45,322 nt of DNA. Origin: Candidatus Aminicenantota bacterium. Its GTDB lineage: Bacteria; Acidobacteriota; Aminicenantia; S016-38. A program made the position numbers and the translations under genes. Below are positions 31,473 through 39,065 of the stretch, piece by piece (within the stretch, counting starts at the first letter, position 1; every line of letters starts with the position of its first letter). The notes under the pieces were generated by a model. The model saw only the letters and a program-made list of their open reading frames with translations, made no database searches and had not been told where the DNA came from. The DNA is taken from contig JALSNJ010000013.1 of the NCBI GenBank assembly GCA_026987025.1, positions 1 through 45,322 of the forward strand, read 5' to 3'.

Positions 31473-34020
31473 CCCGGAGGCCCAAAACCAGCTCCCTGCC
31501 CCCCCTTTGAAGGAGGGGTGCCAGGAAGGAGGAGCAGGGGTAAAAACGGCCGTCCTCGGTCAAAATGCCCTGGAACCCCCTGAGCTGGGCGGTGTAGGAC
31601 CAGTTGAAGGCGTTGTTCAGGCGGAGGTAAAGGGTCGCCCCCTTCCATCCGTAGGATATGGAAAGGTTCAGGGTTCGGTAAGGGTCTGAAGTTTCATAAC
31701 CCCTGGGGGAAAGGAGTATTCTCTGTAAATTGAAGGGCGGGGTTTTCTCCGTTATAAGATAGACCCAGCGGGCATAGGGCTTTACCTGTCCCTGGCTGTA
31801 AAACAGAGATAGGGACGCTCCCCGGAAGGGAACCAGGGTTATACCCCCCAGAATTGAAAGGGAAGAAAATCTGGAGTTCAGGTTAAGGGTCTGATTGGGA
31901 GAATATACCAGGGGATAGGAAGGCCCCCAATAACCTGTTTTTAAAGAATAAACTGCCTCCAGGAAAAAGGAGTAGCCCCCCTTCAAATAGCGGCGGAGGT
32001 AAACTCTGATGTTTCGGGAAAGGGCAGAAAGGTCCCCCAGGGGATAGGGGGAAAAGGCCCAGGAAAATTCCTCCACATCCTCGGTGGGGACAAAATAGTA
32101 AAAGGGGAGATCCCCGTCGTCCTCCGTGCCCATTATCCCATCGGGACCCGGTTCTTTCAGGGTTTCCTGGGCCCACCACTGGGATTCCGGGTTGAAGCTC
32201 AGCTTGGTGTTTATTATGGCCGCCCTGTTGTTGTAATTTTCAATCCAGAAGCTCAAGCCGTAAAAAACTCCCCCGATCTCTCCCCGCAGACCCAAAAGAA
32301 TCACATCGGTAAACTCCGTGGGAAAGGCCGAGGAGGGCGAGGCCGGTGGGTAAACGGTTTTGTTCAAAACCTCCTCCGGCTCCAGCAGGCCGTTGCCGTT
32401 GAAATCCCTCCAGAAAACATCGGCCCATCCCTGAAAATACGGGTAAAAGAGGGTCATTTCCCTCACATCCAGGGGCCTGGCAAACCTGGAGATCCCTCCT
32501 TCAAAATACAGGGCTTCCCGGAGCTTATAGGAGAAGCCCAACCTTATCCCGAATCCTTCCGTGGAGACCCCGGAGAAGGAGTAGATCAACCTTCTGGAAA
32601 AAATATCCTCATTCCCCTCCCCGTTTAAAAAGGTCCACTGGCTGAGACCTTCCTTTACCCCGGCCCCGTATCTGCTGTGATAATTATCGTACCTTATCCC
32701 GGTAAAGAGGGTAAACCTCCCGAAGTTCCATGTGTCCTGAAGGTAAAGGGACAGGTGGTAAAAGGCGCTGGAGTGGTCCTCGTCTTCGTAAGGGTATATC
32801 CTCCACCACGAGAGGCCCGAGCCGGGATAAACCTCCCCGTCCCCGTAGGAAAGACGCAAAAGGGTATTCTCGGACCATTTTCTTTGCCAGAGGCTCATAT
32901 ATTCAAAGCCAAGACCATAATATATGGAGTGCTGAGCCGAGGCCAACCTATCCAAGAACAGGTGGCCGCTGAGGTTCATGTGGTACCTTCTAAGACGGGT
33001 TCTTTTATTGAGCAATGGCCGGTCCTGCAAAAGGCTGAGGTCCACCTCGTTTTTCAAGGAGGAAATCTCCTCCCTGCTGTTCTTGGTTTCTATCCCAAGG
33101 GAAAATTTAAGCGGAGAATTAATCCCCTCTCCCAGGCTGAAGCCAAAATCCCTCTGGTCAAAGATCAGGGAGGGAAGCTCCTGCAACGATAAGTAGGGTC
33201 TTTTCCAGTCCCATTCCGCCGGCTCTTCCCTACGGGAAACCATGGCATAAAGGGAAGTCCCATGGATCCCGGCCCTCAGGAAAAGGCTCTTAACCTTCCT
33301 CTGTAATCCTTCCCGGCCTTCAGAGAGGCGCAGGACGCTAAAGGCGCCGTTAAATTCTGAGTATTCTCCTCCCCCGCTCATGGAAAGCTCGTAAAACTCG
33401 TGGGGGGGTCCGGAAAATTTAAAGGAAGGGGAAAGGGCCTCGTAGTTAAGGGAAAAGCCCGGAGGGGAAAAGAAATAGGCATGCCTTCCCGGACGCTCTT
33501 CATCCACATGAGCCCGGTTTTCACTCAGGGCTACAAAGCTTCCCATGACCGGGGAAGGCTCTGCCAACCGGACGGGAAAATGCCCCTGGGAGTATTCTCT
33601 CCCGTTTAGGAAGAATCTGTCCTCTTCCCTCAGGACATCCCTGCTCAGGCTGAGGACCTGGAGGGAATCCAGGGCTAAGGTTGGCCAGAACTCCCCCCAG
33701 GCCAAACGCTGGACTCCCTCTGGACACCTCTTCACCCCGAGCTTAAGCTGCATTCTATAGGAGTTTATTTCTCCCGGAAGGACTTCCACCTCCCCCTTTC
33801 TGAAGCAAAACCCCTTTAACCTGGCCTCCACCCTATATTTTCCCGGGGGAAGCTCCGCCTCTATGAGACCGCTCTCTCCGGCGAAGAAGGAGAATTCTTT
33901 TTCCCCTTTTATTTTTACTCTCACTCCGGGCAGAGGGTTGGAAAATTCGTCCACAAAACTCATCCTTAAGGTGGCTGAAAACAGGAAGGATGAAATAAGG
34001 ATCAAAGCCAGTTTCTTCAT
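31462..34020 (-). CDS. TonB-receptor-like outer-membrane barrel with carboxypeptidase-regulatory domain
   Basis: 852 residues from the ATG at 34020. A signal peptide (LALILISSFLFS) is followed by a carboxypeptidase-regulatory-like beta domain (FVDEFSNPLPGVRVKIKG to about residue 95). A long region rich in aromatic beta-strands follows, and the chain ends ELVLGLRVNF, the terminal Phe expected for outer-membrane barrels. A normal plug domain is hard to find between residues 100 and 230. An EF-hand-like loop DFNGNGLLEPEE (539-550) and a PGPDGIMGTEDDGD stretch suggest calcium binding in extracellular loops. I rejected the longer TTG start because a promoter-like TATCCT ends 7 nt before this ATG. 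The ligand is unknown; the neighbouring solute-binding protein suggests peptides, weakly. Confidence 0.8.
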   Translation of the reverse strand: MKKLALILISSFLFSATLRMSFVDEFSNPLPGVRVKIKGEKEFSFFAGESGLIEAELPPGKYRVEARLKGFCFRKGEVEVLPGEINSYRMQLKLGVKRCPEGVQRLAWGEFWPTLALDSLQVLSLSRDVLREEDRFFLNGREYSQGHFPVRLAEPSPVMGSFVALSENRAHVDEERPGRHAYFFSPPGFSLNYEALSPSFKFSGPPHEFYELSMSGGGEYSEFNGAFSVLRLSEGREGLQRKVKSLFLRAGIHGTSLYAMVSRREEPAEWDWKRPYLSLQELPSLIFDQRDFGFSLGEGINSPLKFSLGIETKNSREEISSLKNEVDLSLLQDRPLLNKRTRLRRYHMNLSGHLFLDRLASAQHSIYYGLGFEYMSLWQRKWSENTLLRLSYGDGEVYPGSGLSWWRIYPYEDEDHSSAFYHLSLYLQDTWNFGRFTLFTGIRYDNYHSRYGAGVKEGLSQWTFLNGEGNEDIFSRRLIYSFSGVSTEGFGIRLGFSYKLREALYFEGGISRFARPLDVREMTLFYPYFQGWADVFWRDFNGNGLLEPEEVLNKTVYPPASPSSAFPTEFTDVILLGLRGEIGGVFYGLSFWIENYNNRAAIINTKLSFNPESQWWAQETLKEPGPDGIMGTEDDGDLPFYYFVPTEDVEEFSWAFSPYPLGDLSALSRNIRVYLRRYLKGGYSFFLEAVYSLKTGYWGPSYPLVYSPNQTLNLNSRFSSLSILGGITLVPFRGASLSLFYSQGQVKPYARWVYLITEKTPPFNLQRILLSPRGYETSDPYRTLNLSISYGWKGATLYLRLNNAFNWSYTAQLRGFQGILTEDGRFYPCSSFLAPLLQRGGRELVLGLRVNF

Positions 34021-34027
34021 GGGGGTA

Positions 34028-34056
34028 AGGATAGAAAAAAGCGAGGTAAAAATCAA
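34028..34056 (-). promoter_or_regulatory. Predicted promoter of the barrel gene, leaderless type
   Basis: On the minus strand TTGATT (34056-34051), a 17-nt spacer and TATCCT (34033-34028), then seven bases and the ATG at 34020. No Shine-Dalgarno is present. The gene could also be read from the tsaB-rimI unit. Confidence 0.4.
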
Positions 34057-35343
34057 CTATTGAACTATGGAGCGGAAGGGAGAAGCCGAGGAGAAGGAAT
34101 TTTCAAAGGGCCTCCATCCGAGCCCCTTCTTTACTGCTACGGGATACAGGGACTCATAAAGGGGAAGGAAGGGAAGGTCCCGGAGGAAAACTTCCCTGGC
34201 CTTCCCCCAGTTTCCCTCCTGAAGGGCCCCCTCCATCTCCCTGGAGCAATATCCGAAATAATTGGCGCTCCCCTTGCAGCCCAGGATCTCCTTCAAATCC
34301 GAGGGAAAATCCAGGGAAAAAGCGGAAAGCACCAGCTGAAAATTCCCGGACCTCAATCTCCTCAGAAACAAACCCCTTTCCAGACTAATTATTTTTACCT
34401 TCACAGGGGCCAAGGAGGCCTGTATTATCTGGGCTAAAATCAGCCTTTCCCTCTGGGCAGGTATCAGAAGGGTTAGGTTTGTAGGAGGCGAACCTTTCCC
34501 GCAGAGAAGTTTAGCTTCCTCCGCGGGAAACCAGAGTTGAAAGGGGGTAAGGATGGGCTTTGCGAAACCCTGGGCTACGGAGGACAGACTCAGACCCTTA
34601 ACCCTTCGGGCCACCCAGCACCTTTCCTCAGGGGTTAATCCCCGAAACCCAAGATAGAGAAAGGCCGGCCTGGATATTTTGAATATCCTGACCCCTTTCC
34701 TGGGCAGCTGCTGTCTGGAGCAAACGCAGATATCCCCCTGCCCTGCCTCCATCATAATTTTTCGGGTTACAGGGTCGGGAACCTCCCTTAGAACTATCCT
34801 GGAAAAACTGACCTTCAAAGGGAAACCCTCCCTGCCTTCCAGGACCATCCTGGAAGGGGAACGACTCTTCAAGCGGTAGGGACCCGAGGGAGGAAATTCT
34901 TCCAATTTCTCGGGACGGGCTCTGCGAAGGAGTCTTTCCGGGAGAATCGGAAAAAGGAAATGGTATTTTTCCGGAGGCGCCGGGAAAACAACCACCACCC
35001 TCCTGCCTCTCTTGAAAGCGCTTATTCCCCTCCAGTATGGGTAGGTTGGGTTTCTTCTATAATGGGCCAGGAAATTATAGGTAAAGGCCAGGTCCGAAGC
35101 GGAGAGAGGCCGGCCGCCTTCCCAGAAAAAGCCGGGAAGGACCTCCAGCACCGCCCTTCTCCCCTTAAGCTCCACCAGCCTGGCAGCGTAACTTCTGAGC
35201 TCCCCTCCCGAACCCAGGCGCAGCGGTGAAACATAAAGCATCTCCACCACCGCGGTATAACCCTCCTGGTTCAGGAAAAGGGGGTTGAGGCTGCTGGGCA
35301 GGGAGGAAAGGAGTATCACAGCCGATAGGGCCACTGCCCTCAT
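34057..35343 (-). CDS. Extracellular solute-binding protein, family 5-like
   Basis: 428 residues with a signal-like N-terminus (AVALSAVILLSSLPSS) and no lipobox Cys. The opening LNPLFLNQEGYTAVVEMLYVSPLRL, LEVLPGFFWEGGRPLSASDLAFTYNFL and PPSGPYRLKSR follow the order of the DppA/OppA family. The C-terminal part SLERGLFLRRLRSGNFQLVLSAFSLDFPSDL is also typical. Such proteins bind peptides or nickel for ABC importers, but no permease or ATPase genes are near. It is divergent in sequence and shorter than DppA (about 530). It overlaps rimI by 4 nt and is followed by the barrel gene, so a linked outer-membrane and periplasm uptake role is possible. Confidence 0.7.
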   Translation of the reverse strand: MRAVALSAVILLSSLPSSLNPLFLNQEGYTAVVEMLYVSPLRLGSGGELRSYAARLVELKGRRAVLEVLPGFFWEGGRPLSASDLAFTYNFLAHYRRNPTYPYWRGISAFKRGRRVVVVFPAPPEKYHFLFPILPERLLRRARPEKLEEFPPSGPYRLKSRSPSRMVLEGREGFPLKVSFSRIVLREVPDPVTRKIMMEAGQGDICVCSRQQLPRKGVRIFKISRPAFLYLGFRGLTPEERCWVARRVKGLSLSSVAQGFAKPILTPFQLWFPAEEAKLLCGKGSPPTNLTLLIPAQRERLILAQIIQASLAPVKVKIISLERGLFLRRLRSGNFQLVLSAFSLDFPSDLKEILGCKGSANYFGYCSREMEGALQEGNWGKAREVFLRDLPFLPLYESLYPVAVKKGLGWRPFENSFSSASPFRSIVQ

Positions 35344-35780
35344 CCCCTCCTCCCTGACCTTGCCATAACCAGGGCGTCCTCCTTAGGGAAGCTGTAATAG
35401 TCCTTTATTTCGGCCACCACCCTGAAACCGTGTTTTCTGTAAAGTTCTATGGCCGCCCGGTTGGATTTTCTGACCTCCAGCACGAAATAGGAAGCCTGAG
35501 CCTCGCTTTTAATGCAGCGCTGCAGTAGCCTGGAGGCTATCCCCCTGCGCCGGCTATCCTTGGCCACCGCCAGGTTTATAATGTGAACTTCCCCCAAAAC
35601 GCTCCTCCATATAATATAACCCTTGGCCTTCCCCTCTTCCTCCCAGACAAGGGCCCTGGAAAACGGATTCTTGAGCTCCGATAGGAAGGCCCCCGGGGAC
35701 CAGGGATTGGAGAAGGCCTCCCTTTCTATTCCCATTATCTCCTCCAGGTCCTTCTCCTTCATCCTTCTTATCTTCCCCAT
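35340..35780 (-). CDS. rimI: Ribosomal-protein-alanine N-acetyltransferase RimI-like
   Basis: 146 residues of the GNAT fold. IMGIEREAFSNPWSPGAFLSEL is the RimI opening, the acetyl-CoA loop is DSRRRGIASRLLQRC, and LEVRKSNRAAIELYRKHGFRVV is the RimI C-terminal signature. It acetylates the N-terminus of ribosomal protein S18 in E. coli. It overlaps tsaB by 13 nt, the common tsaB-rimI pairing; tsaD is not in the window. The ATG at 35780 is inside tsaB and its Shine-Dalgarno would lie in tsaB codons. Confidence 0.92.
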   Translation of the reverse strand: MGKIRRMKEKDLEEIMGIEREAFSNPWSPGAFLSELKNPFSRALVWEEEGKAKGYIIWRSVLGEVHIINLAVAKDSRRRGIASRLLQRCIKSEAQASYFVLEVRKSNRAAIELYRKHGFRVVAEIKDYYSFPKEDALVMARSGRRG

Positions 35781-36421
35781 TTCTTTATCTCTGCGTCTGA
35801 GGCCCTGAGATAAAGGGGGAATATGTCCCTGGGCTCCTCTACAATCTTCCCCTGCCTCCAGAGCCTATAGCCTATAACCCCCACCTCGTGGGCAATAAAA
35901 AGGGTGCGACGGGAAATTCTGGCCCCAGGCCTTGCCTCCTTTATTTTTCCTGAAAACCTCAGGGCCCCGTCCCCTACGAAGACCTCGGCATCTAAGGATA
36001 CGAATTCCTCCACCGAAAGGGCTTGCGGTTCGGTGAGCCTCTCCCCATCTTCGTAAAGGGCGGAGAAAACCTCCCCCTTCTTGGCATCTATTCCCACCGC
36101 CACCTTCCCCCCCTCCTTGAGCGCCAGGGCATCCAGGGAAACCACCGGGGCAAAGGGTTTCTTTAAGGAAAAGCAGAGGGCCTTGGCGGTAGAAAGTCCT
36201 ACCCTTATCCCCGTAAAGGAACCGGGGCCCACGGCCGCCGCCACCAGGTCCAGCTCCTGCTTCCTTAAAGAAAGGAAATTGAGCAAAGAATCCACCGCCG
36301 GTAAAAGGACGGAGGAGTGAAGTAGTCCTATGTTGAGGTTCACCTCCCCCAGGAGCCTTCCGTCCTCCAGAACCGCCACCGAAGGAAAGGCAGTGGAGGT
36401 ATCCCAGGCCAGAATTTTCAT
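35768..36421 (-). CDS. tsaB: tRNA N6-threonylcarbamoyladenosine synthesis protein TsaB
   Basis: 217 residues. TsaB is the non-catalytic partner of TsaD in making t6A37. MKILAWDTSTAFPSVAVL, the GLLHSSVLLPAVDSLL helix and AAAVGPGSFTGIRVGLSTAK are family hallmarks. The reading frame stays open upstream for another 215 codons, but that part lies opposite uppS and is not TsaB-like. A TATAAT box ends 6 nt before the ATG at 36421, which fixes the start and suggests a leaderless transcript. It is divergent from uppS with 30 nt between the two start codons. Confidence 0.93.
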   Translation of the reverse strand: MKILAWDTSTAFPSVAVLEDGRLLGEVNLNIGLLHSSVLLPAVDSLLNFLSLRKQELDLVAAAVGPGSFTGIRVGLSTAKALCFSLKKPFAPVVSLDALALKEGGKVAVGIDAKKGEVFSALYEDGERLTEPQALSVEEFVSLDAEVFVGDGALRFSGKIKEARPGARISRRTLFIAHEVGVIGYRLWRQGKIVEEPRDIFPLYLRASDAEIKKWGR

Positions 36422-36444
36422 GGGAAAATTATACTTTGTATAAT
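36415..36444 (+). promoter_or_regulatory. Predicted promoter of the uppS operon, leaderless type
   Basis: TTTTCA (36415-36420), an 18-nt spacer and a perfect TATAAT (36439-36444), then seven bases and the ATG at 36452. The expected start coincides with the start codon. It overlaps the divergent tsaB promoter. Confidence 0.55.
36428..36433 (-). promoter_or_regulatory. Predicted -10 box of tsaB-rimI, leaderless type
   Basis: On the minus strand TATAAT (36433-36428), then TTTCCC and the ATG at 36421. The -35 is not convincing. Only 5 bp separate it from the opposing -10 of uppS, so the two promoters cannot easily be occupied together. Confidence 0.55.
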
Positions 36445-36451
36445 AAAGATT

Positions 36452-37183
36452 ATGGAAATTCAGGGCCTGAAGGGGAAGGCTGCCGAACTTGCCCAGAATC
36501 TTAACCCGGAAAAACTCCCCGTCCATGTGGCCATCATAATGGACGGAAACGGCAGGTGGGCCCAAAAGAGGGGACTTCCCAGGGTAAAGGGTCATGAGAA
36601 GGGGGCAAGAACCCTCAGGAAGGTCGTGGAGCTGGCGGCAAAAATAGGGATAAAATACCTGACTGCCTTCGCCTTCAGCAAGGAAAACTGGAGCAGGCCT
36701 CAGGAAGAGATAGACTTCTTGATGAACCTGCTGAGAAGATATTTGAAGAACGAGGTCCCCACCCTCATAAAAAATCATATAAAGCTTTTGGTTGCCGGGG
36801 ATGTGGAGGAGCTGCCGGAAGATATACAGCTCAAGATAAGGGAGGCCGAGGAGGCCACAAAGGAGGGCACGAGGCTTAACCTCATCCTGGCGGTGAACTA
36901 CGGAGGAAGGGCTGAAATAATAAGGGCCGCCAGGGGAATGGCTGAAGAGGGAGAATTCTCCCCGGAGGCCTTCCGCCGTCATCTCTACCTTCCCCATGTC
37001 CCTGACCCTGACCTGCTCATCAGGACCAGCGGAGAGCAGAGGGTAAGCAATTTTCTCCTCTGGCAAATAGCTTATACAGAGCTGTATTTTTCACCGGTGC
37101 TCTGGCCTGACTTTTCCGAAAAGGAGTTCATAAAGGCCCTCATTGACTATCAGGGCCGCGAAAGGAGGTTCGGAAGAATATGA
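36452..37183 (+). CDS. uppS: Undecaprenyl diphosphate synthase
   Basis: 243 residues. This cis-prenyltransferase builds the C55 lipid carrier for peptidoglycan and surface polymers. VAIIMDGNGRWAQKRG contains the catalytic Asp31, and GHEKGARTLRKVVELA, TAFAFSKENWSRP, NYGGRAEI and DLLIRTSGEQRVSNFLLWQ are all intact. It is of normal length. The ATG sits at the predicted transcription start with no Shine-Dalgarno. It heads a compact operon with cdsA (4-nt overlap), dxr, rseP, ispG and an LpxH-like gene, a classical bacterial order. Confidence 0.97.
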   Translation: MEIQGLKGKAAELAQNLNPEKLPVHVAIIMDGNGRWAQKRGLPRVKGHEKGARTLRKVVELAAKIGIKYLTAFAFSKENWSRPQEEIDFLMNLLRRYLKNEVPTLIKNHIKLLVAGDVEELPEDIQLKIREAEEATKEGTRLNLILAVNYGGRAEIIRAARGMAEEGEFSPEAFRRHLYLPHVPDPDLLIRTSGEQRVSNFLLWQIAYTELYFSPVLWPDFSEKEFIKALIDYQGRERRFGRI

Positions 37184-37956
37184 AGGAATTTCTCTTGAGA
37201 ACCGCCTCCGCCCTTTTTCTGATTTTTCTGGTGGTGGGAATAACCCTTCTTCCTCCCCTGCCATTTCTTCTTGCCCTGGCCATCCTTTCCTCTGGAGCCG
37301 CCTTTGAAATGGGAAGGCTACTGGGTGCCTTCCCCGGATACTCTTTTATGGGAGCCGCAAACCTGTTCTTGGTAATTCTTTCCCTTTATTTTTACCTGCC
37401 CCTGGAAACCATAACGGCCCTGGCCATAATTAACGGAATTCTTTTTCTTTTCACCACCCGGAGAGAAAACCTGGGAAAATTCCCCGTCAATCTTGCGGCG
37501 GCCTTTCTTCCTGCTGTTATCCTCGGCTTCCCCCTCTTCCACCTCTTCCTGATATGGGAAATGGGGGTTAAATTTCTTTATCTATTGATAATAATTGTAT
37601 CCTTGGCGGATACCGCCGCCTACCTCATAGGGACGGCTCTGGGAAGGCACAAAATATATCCGGTGGCCTCCCCTAAGAAATCCTGGGAGGGTTTTCTTGC
37701 CGCCTTAGCCTTCGCAGGAGTCACAGGAGCCCTGGGAGGAAAGGTTTTAGGTTTCGGCTGGGGTTGGGCGGTGGGTCTTCTTACCGGACTGGCGGCCCAG
37801 CTTTCGGATCCCTTTGAAAGCCTTTTCAAAAGGGCTGCAGGGGTGAAGGATTCATCCAACCTTATCCCGGGCCACGGAGGCCTCCTGGACAGGATTGACA
37901 GCTACATTTTCGCTGCCCCTGTATTTTATTATCTGCTCCATTGGGTAAGCTTATGA
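37180..37956 (+). CDS. cdsA: Phosphatidate cytidylyltransferase
   Basis: 258 residues with about seven membrane segments. It forms CDP-diacylglycerol from phosphatidate and CTP. The signature near the C-terminus is complete: SLADTAAYLIGTALGRHK, SPKKSWEGFLAAL, then LSDPFESLFKRAAGVKDSSNLIPGHGG and LDRIDSY. The start overlaps uppS by 4 nt (ATGA) and AGGAGG lies about 9 nt upstream inside uppS. The stop overlaps the dxr ATG. Confidence 0.96.
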   Translation: MKEFLLRTASALFLIFLVVGITLLPPLPFLLALAILSSGAAFEMGRLLGAFPGYSFMGAANLFLVILSLYFYLPLETITALAIINGILFLFTTRRENLGKFPVNLAAAFLPAVILGFPLFHLFLIWEMGVKFLYLLIIIVSLADTAAYLIGTALGRHKIYPVASPKKSWEGFLAALAFAGVTGALGGKVLGFGWGWAVGLLTGLAAQLSDPFESLFKRAAGVKDSSNLIPGHGGLLDRIDSYIFAAPVFYYLLHWVSL

Positions 37957-39065
37957 AAATTTCCGTCTTGGGAAGCACCGGGGTAATAGGAACCCTTACC
38001 TTAGAAATAGCGGAAAAATACTCTGTGGAGGTAGTGGGGCTTGCGGCGGGGAGAAATTTGAGCAAACTAAGCGAGCAGATACAGAGGTTCGGGCCAAAAT
38101 ATGTGGGGGTGGAGAGAAGGGAAGACGCTGAGAAGCTGGGCAAGGATGTTCTCTGGGGAAGGGATGGGTTAAACCGGCTGGCCACCCTGGAGGAGGCGGA
38201 CCTGGTGGTCATTGCGGTGGCGGGGGTTGCCGGGATAGAACCCACCTACATGGCTGCCCTGGCAGGTAAAAGAATAGCCTTGGCCAACAAAGAATCCTTG
38301 GTTAGCGGTGGAAAGGTCATCGGAGAAGCCGCCAGGAGGAGCGGAGCCTTCATATTGCCGGTGGACAGCGAACACAACAGCCTTTTTCAACTCCTCCTCT
38401 TTCCAGAAAAGCCGCAGGAGCTCATCCTCACTGCCTCCGGTGGACCCTTCTTCAGGGGGAAACCAGCGGTTATAAAAATACAGGATGTGCTCTCGCATCC
38501 TACATGGAAAATGGGGAAGAAAATAACCGTGGATTCCGCCACCCTCATGAACAAAGCCTTTGAAATGGTGGAGGCCCGATGGCTTTTTGGGCTCAGCCCG
38601 GAAAAAATAAAAGTTCTTATCCACCCCCAATCGGTGGTCCACGCCCTGGTAAGGATGAAGGATGGAACCCTCTTCGCCCATCTGGGACCCGCTGACATGA
38701 GAATACCAATTCAATATGCCCTCTTTTATCCTGAAAGGAAACCTCCTCCTTCCCAGCCCCTGGACCTGGCCTCCCTTCAGGGTCTGGAGTTTTACGAAGC
38801 TCCACCGGAGAAATATCCGGCCATAGAGCTCGGATACAGGATGATACAGGAACCTTGCTCCCTGGCGGCCGTCATCAACGGAGCCAACGACTTCGTCGTG
38901 GAAAGCTTCCTTCAGGGGAAAATTCCCTTTGAGAGAATTCTGGATGTTATAATTGAGGTTTCCAAGGTCCACAGGCCCTATCCCTTATCCGGCATGGAAG
39001 AAGTTCTGGAAGCGGTGAGGGAGGGCAGAGAAAGGGCAAAGAAAATCATTGAAGGGGAAGGATGA
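37953..39065 (+). CDS. dxr: 1-deoxy-D-xylulose 5-phosphate reductoisomerase
   Basis: 370 residues. It makes methylerythritol 4-phosphate from DXP with NADPH in the MEP pathway. The NADPH motif is VLGSTGVIGTLTLEIA, ALANKESLVSGG holds the next conserved element, PVDSEHNSLFQLL holds metal ligands Asp and Glu, and LTASGGPFF, SATLMNKAFEMVEA and HPQSVVHALV complete the active site. The ATG at 37953 overlaps the cdsA stop as ATGA; a TTG at 37941 is rejected. ispG downstream is the same pathway. Confidence 0.97.
   Translation: MKISVLGSTGVIGTLTLEIAEKYSVEVVGLAAGRNLSKLSEQIQRFGPKYVGVERREDAEKLGKDVLWGRDGLNRLATLEEADLVVIAVAGVAGIEPTYMAALAGKRIALANKESLVSGGKVIGEAARRSGAFILPVDSEHNSLFQLLLFPEKPQELILTASGGPFFRGKPAVIKIQDVLSHPTWKMGKKITVDSATLMNKAFEMVEARWLFGLSPEKIKVLIHPQSVVHALVRMKDGTLFAHLGPADMRIPIQYALFYPERKPPPSQPLDLASLQGLEFYEAPPEKYPAIELGYRMIQEPCSLAAVINGANDFVVESFLQGKIPFERILDVIIEVSKVHRPYPLSGMEEVLEAVREGRERAKKIIEGEG

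Noticed and set aside
36422-37066. N-terminal extension of tsaB by 215 codons
   Set aside because: The extra part is antisense to uppS and unrelated to TsaB; the TATAAT box before 36421 and the family start MKILAWDTS fix the shorter form.
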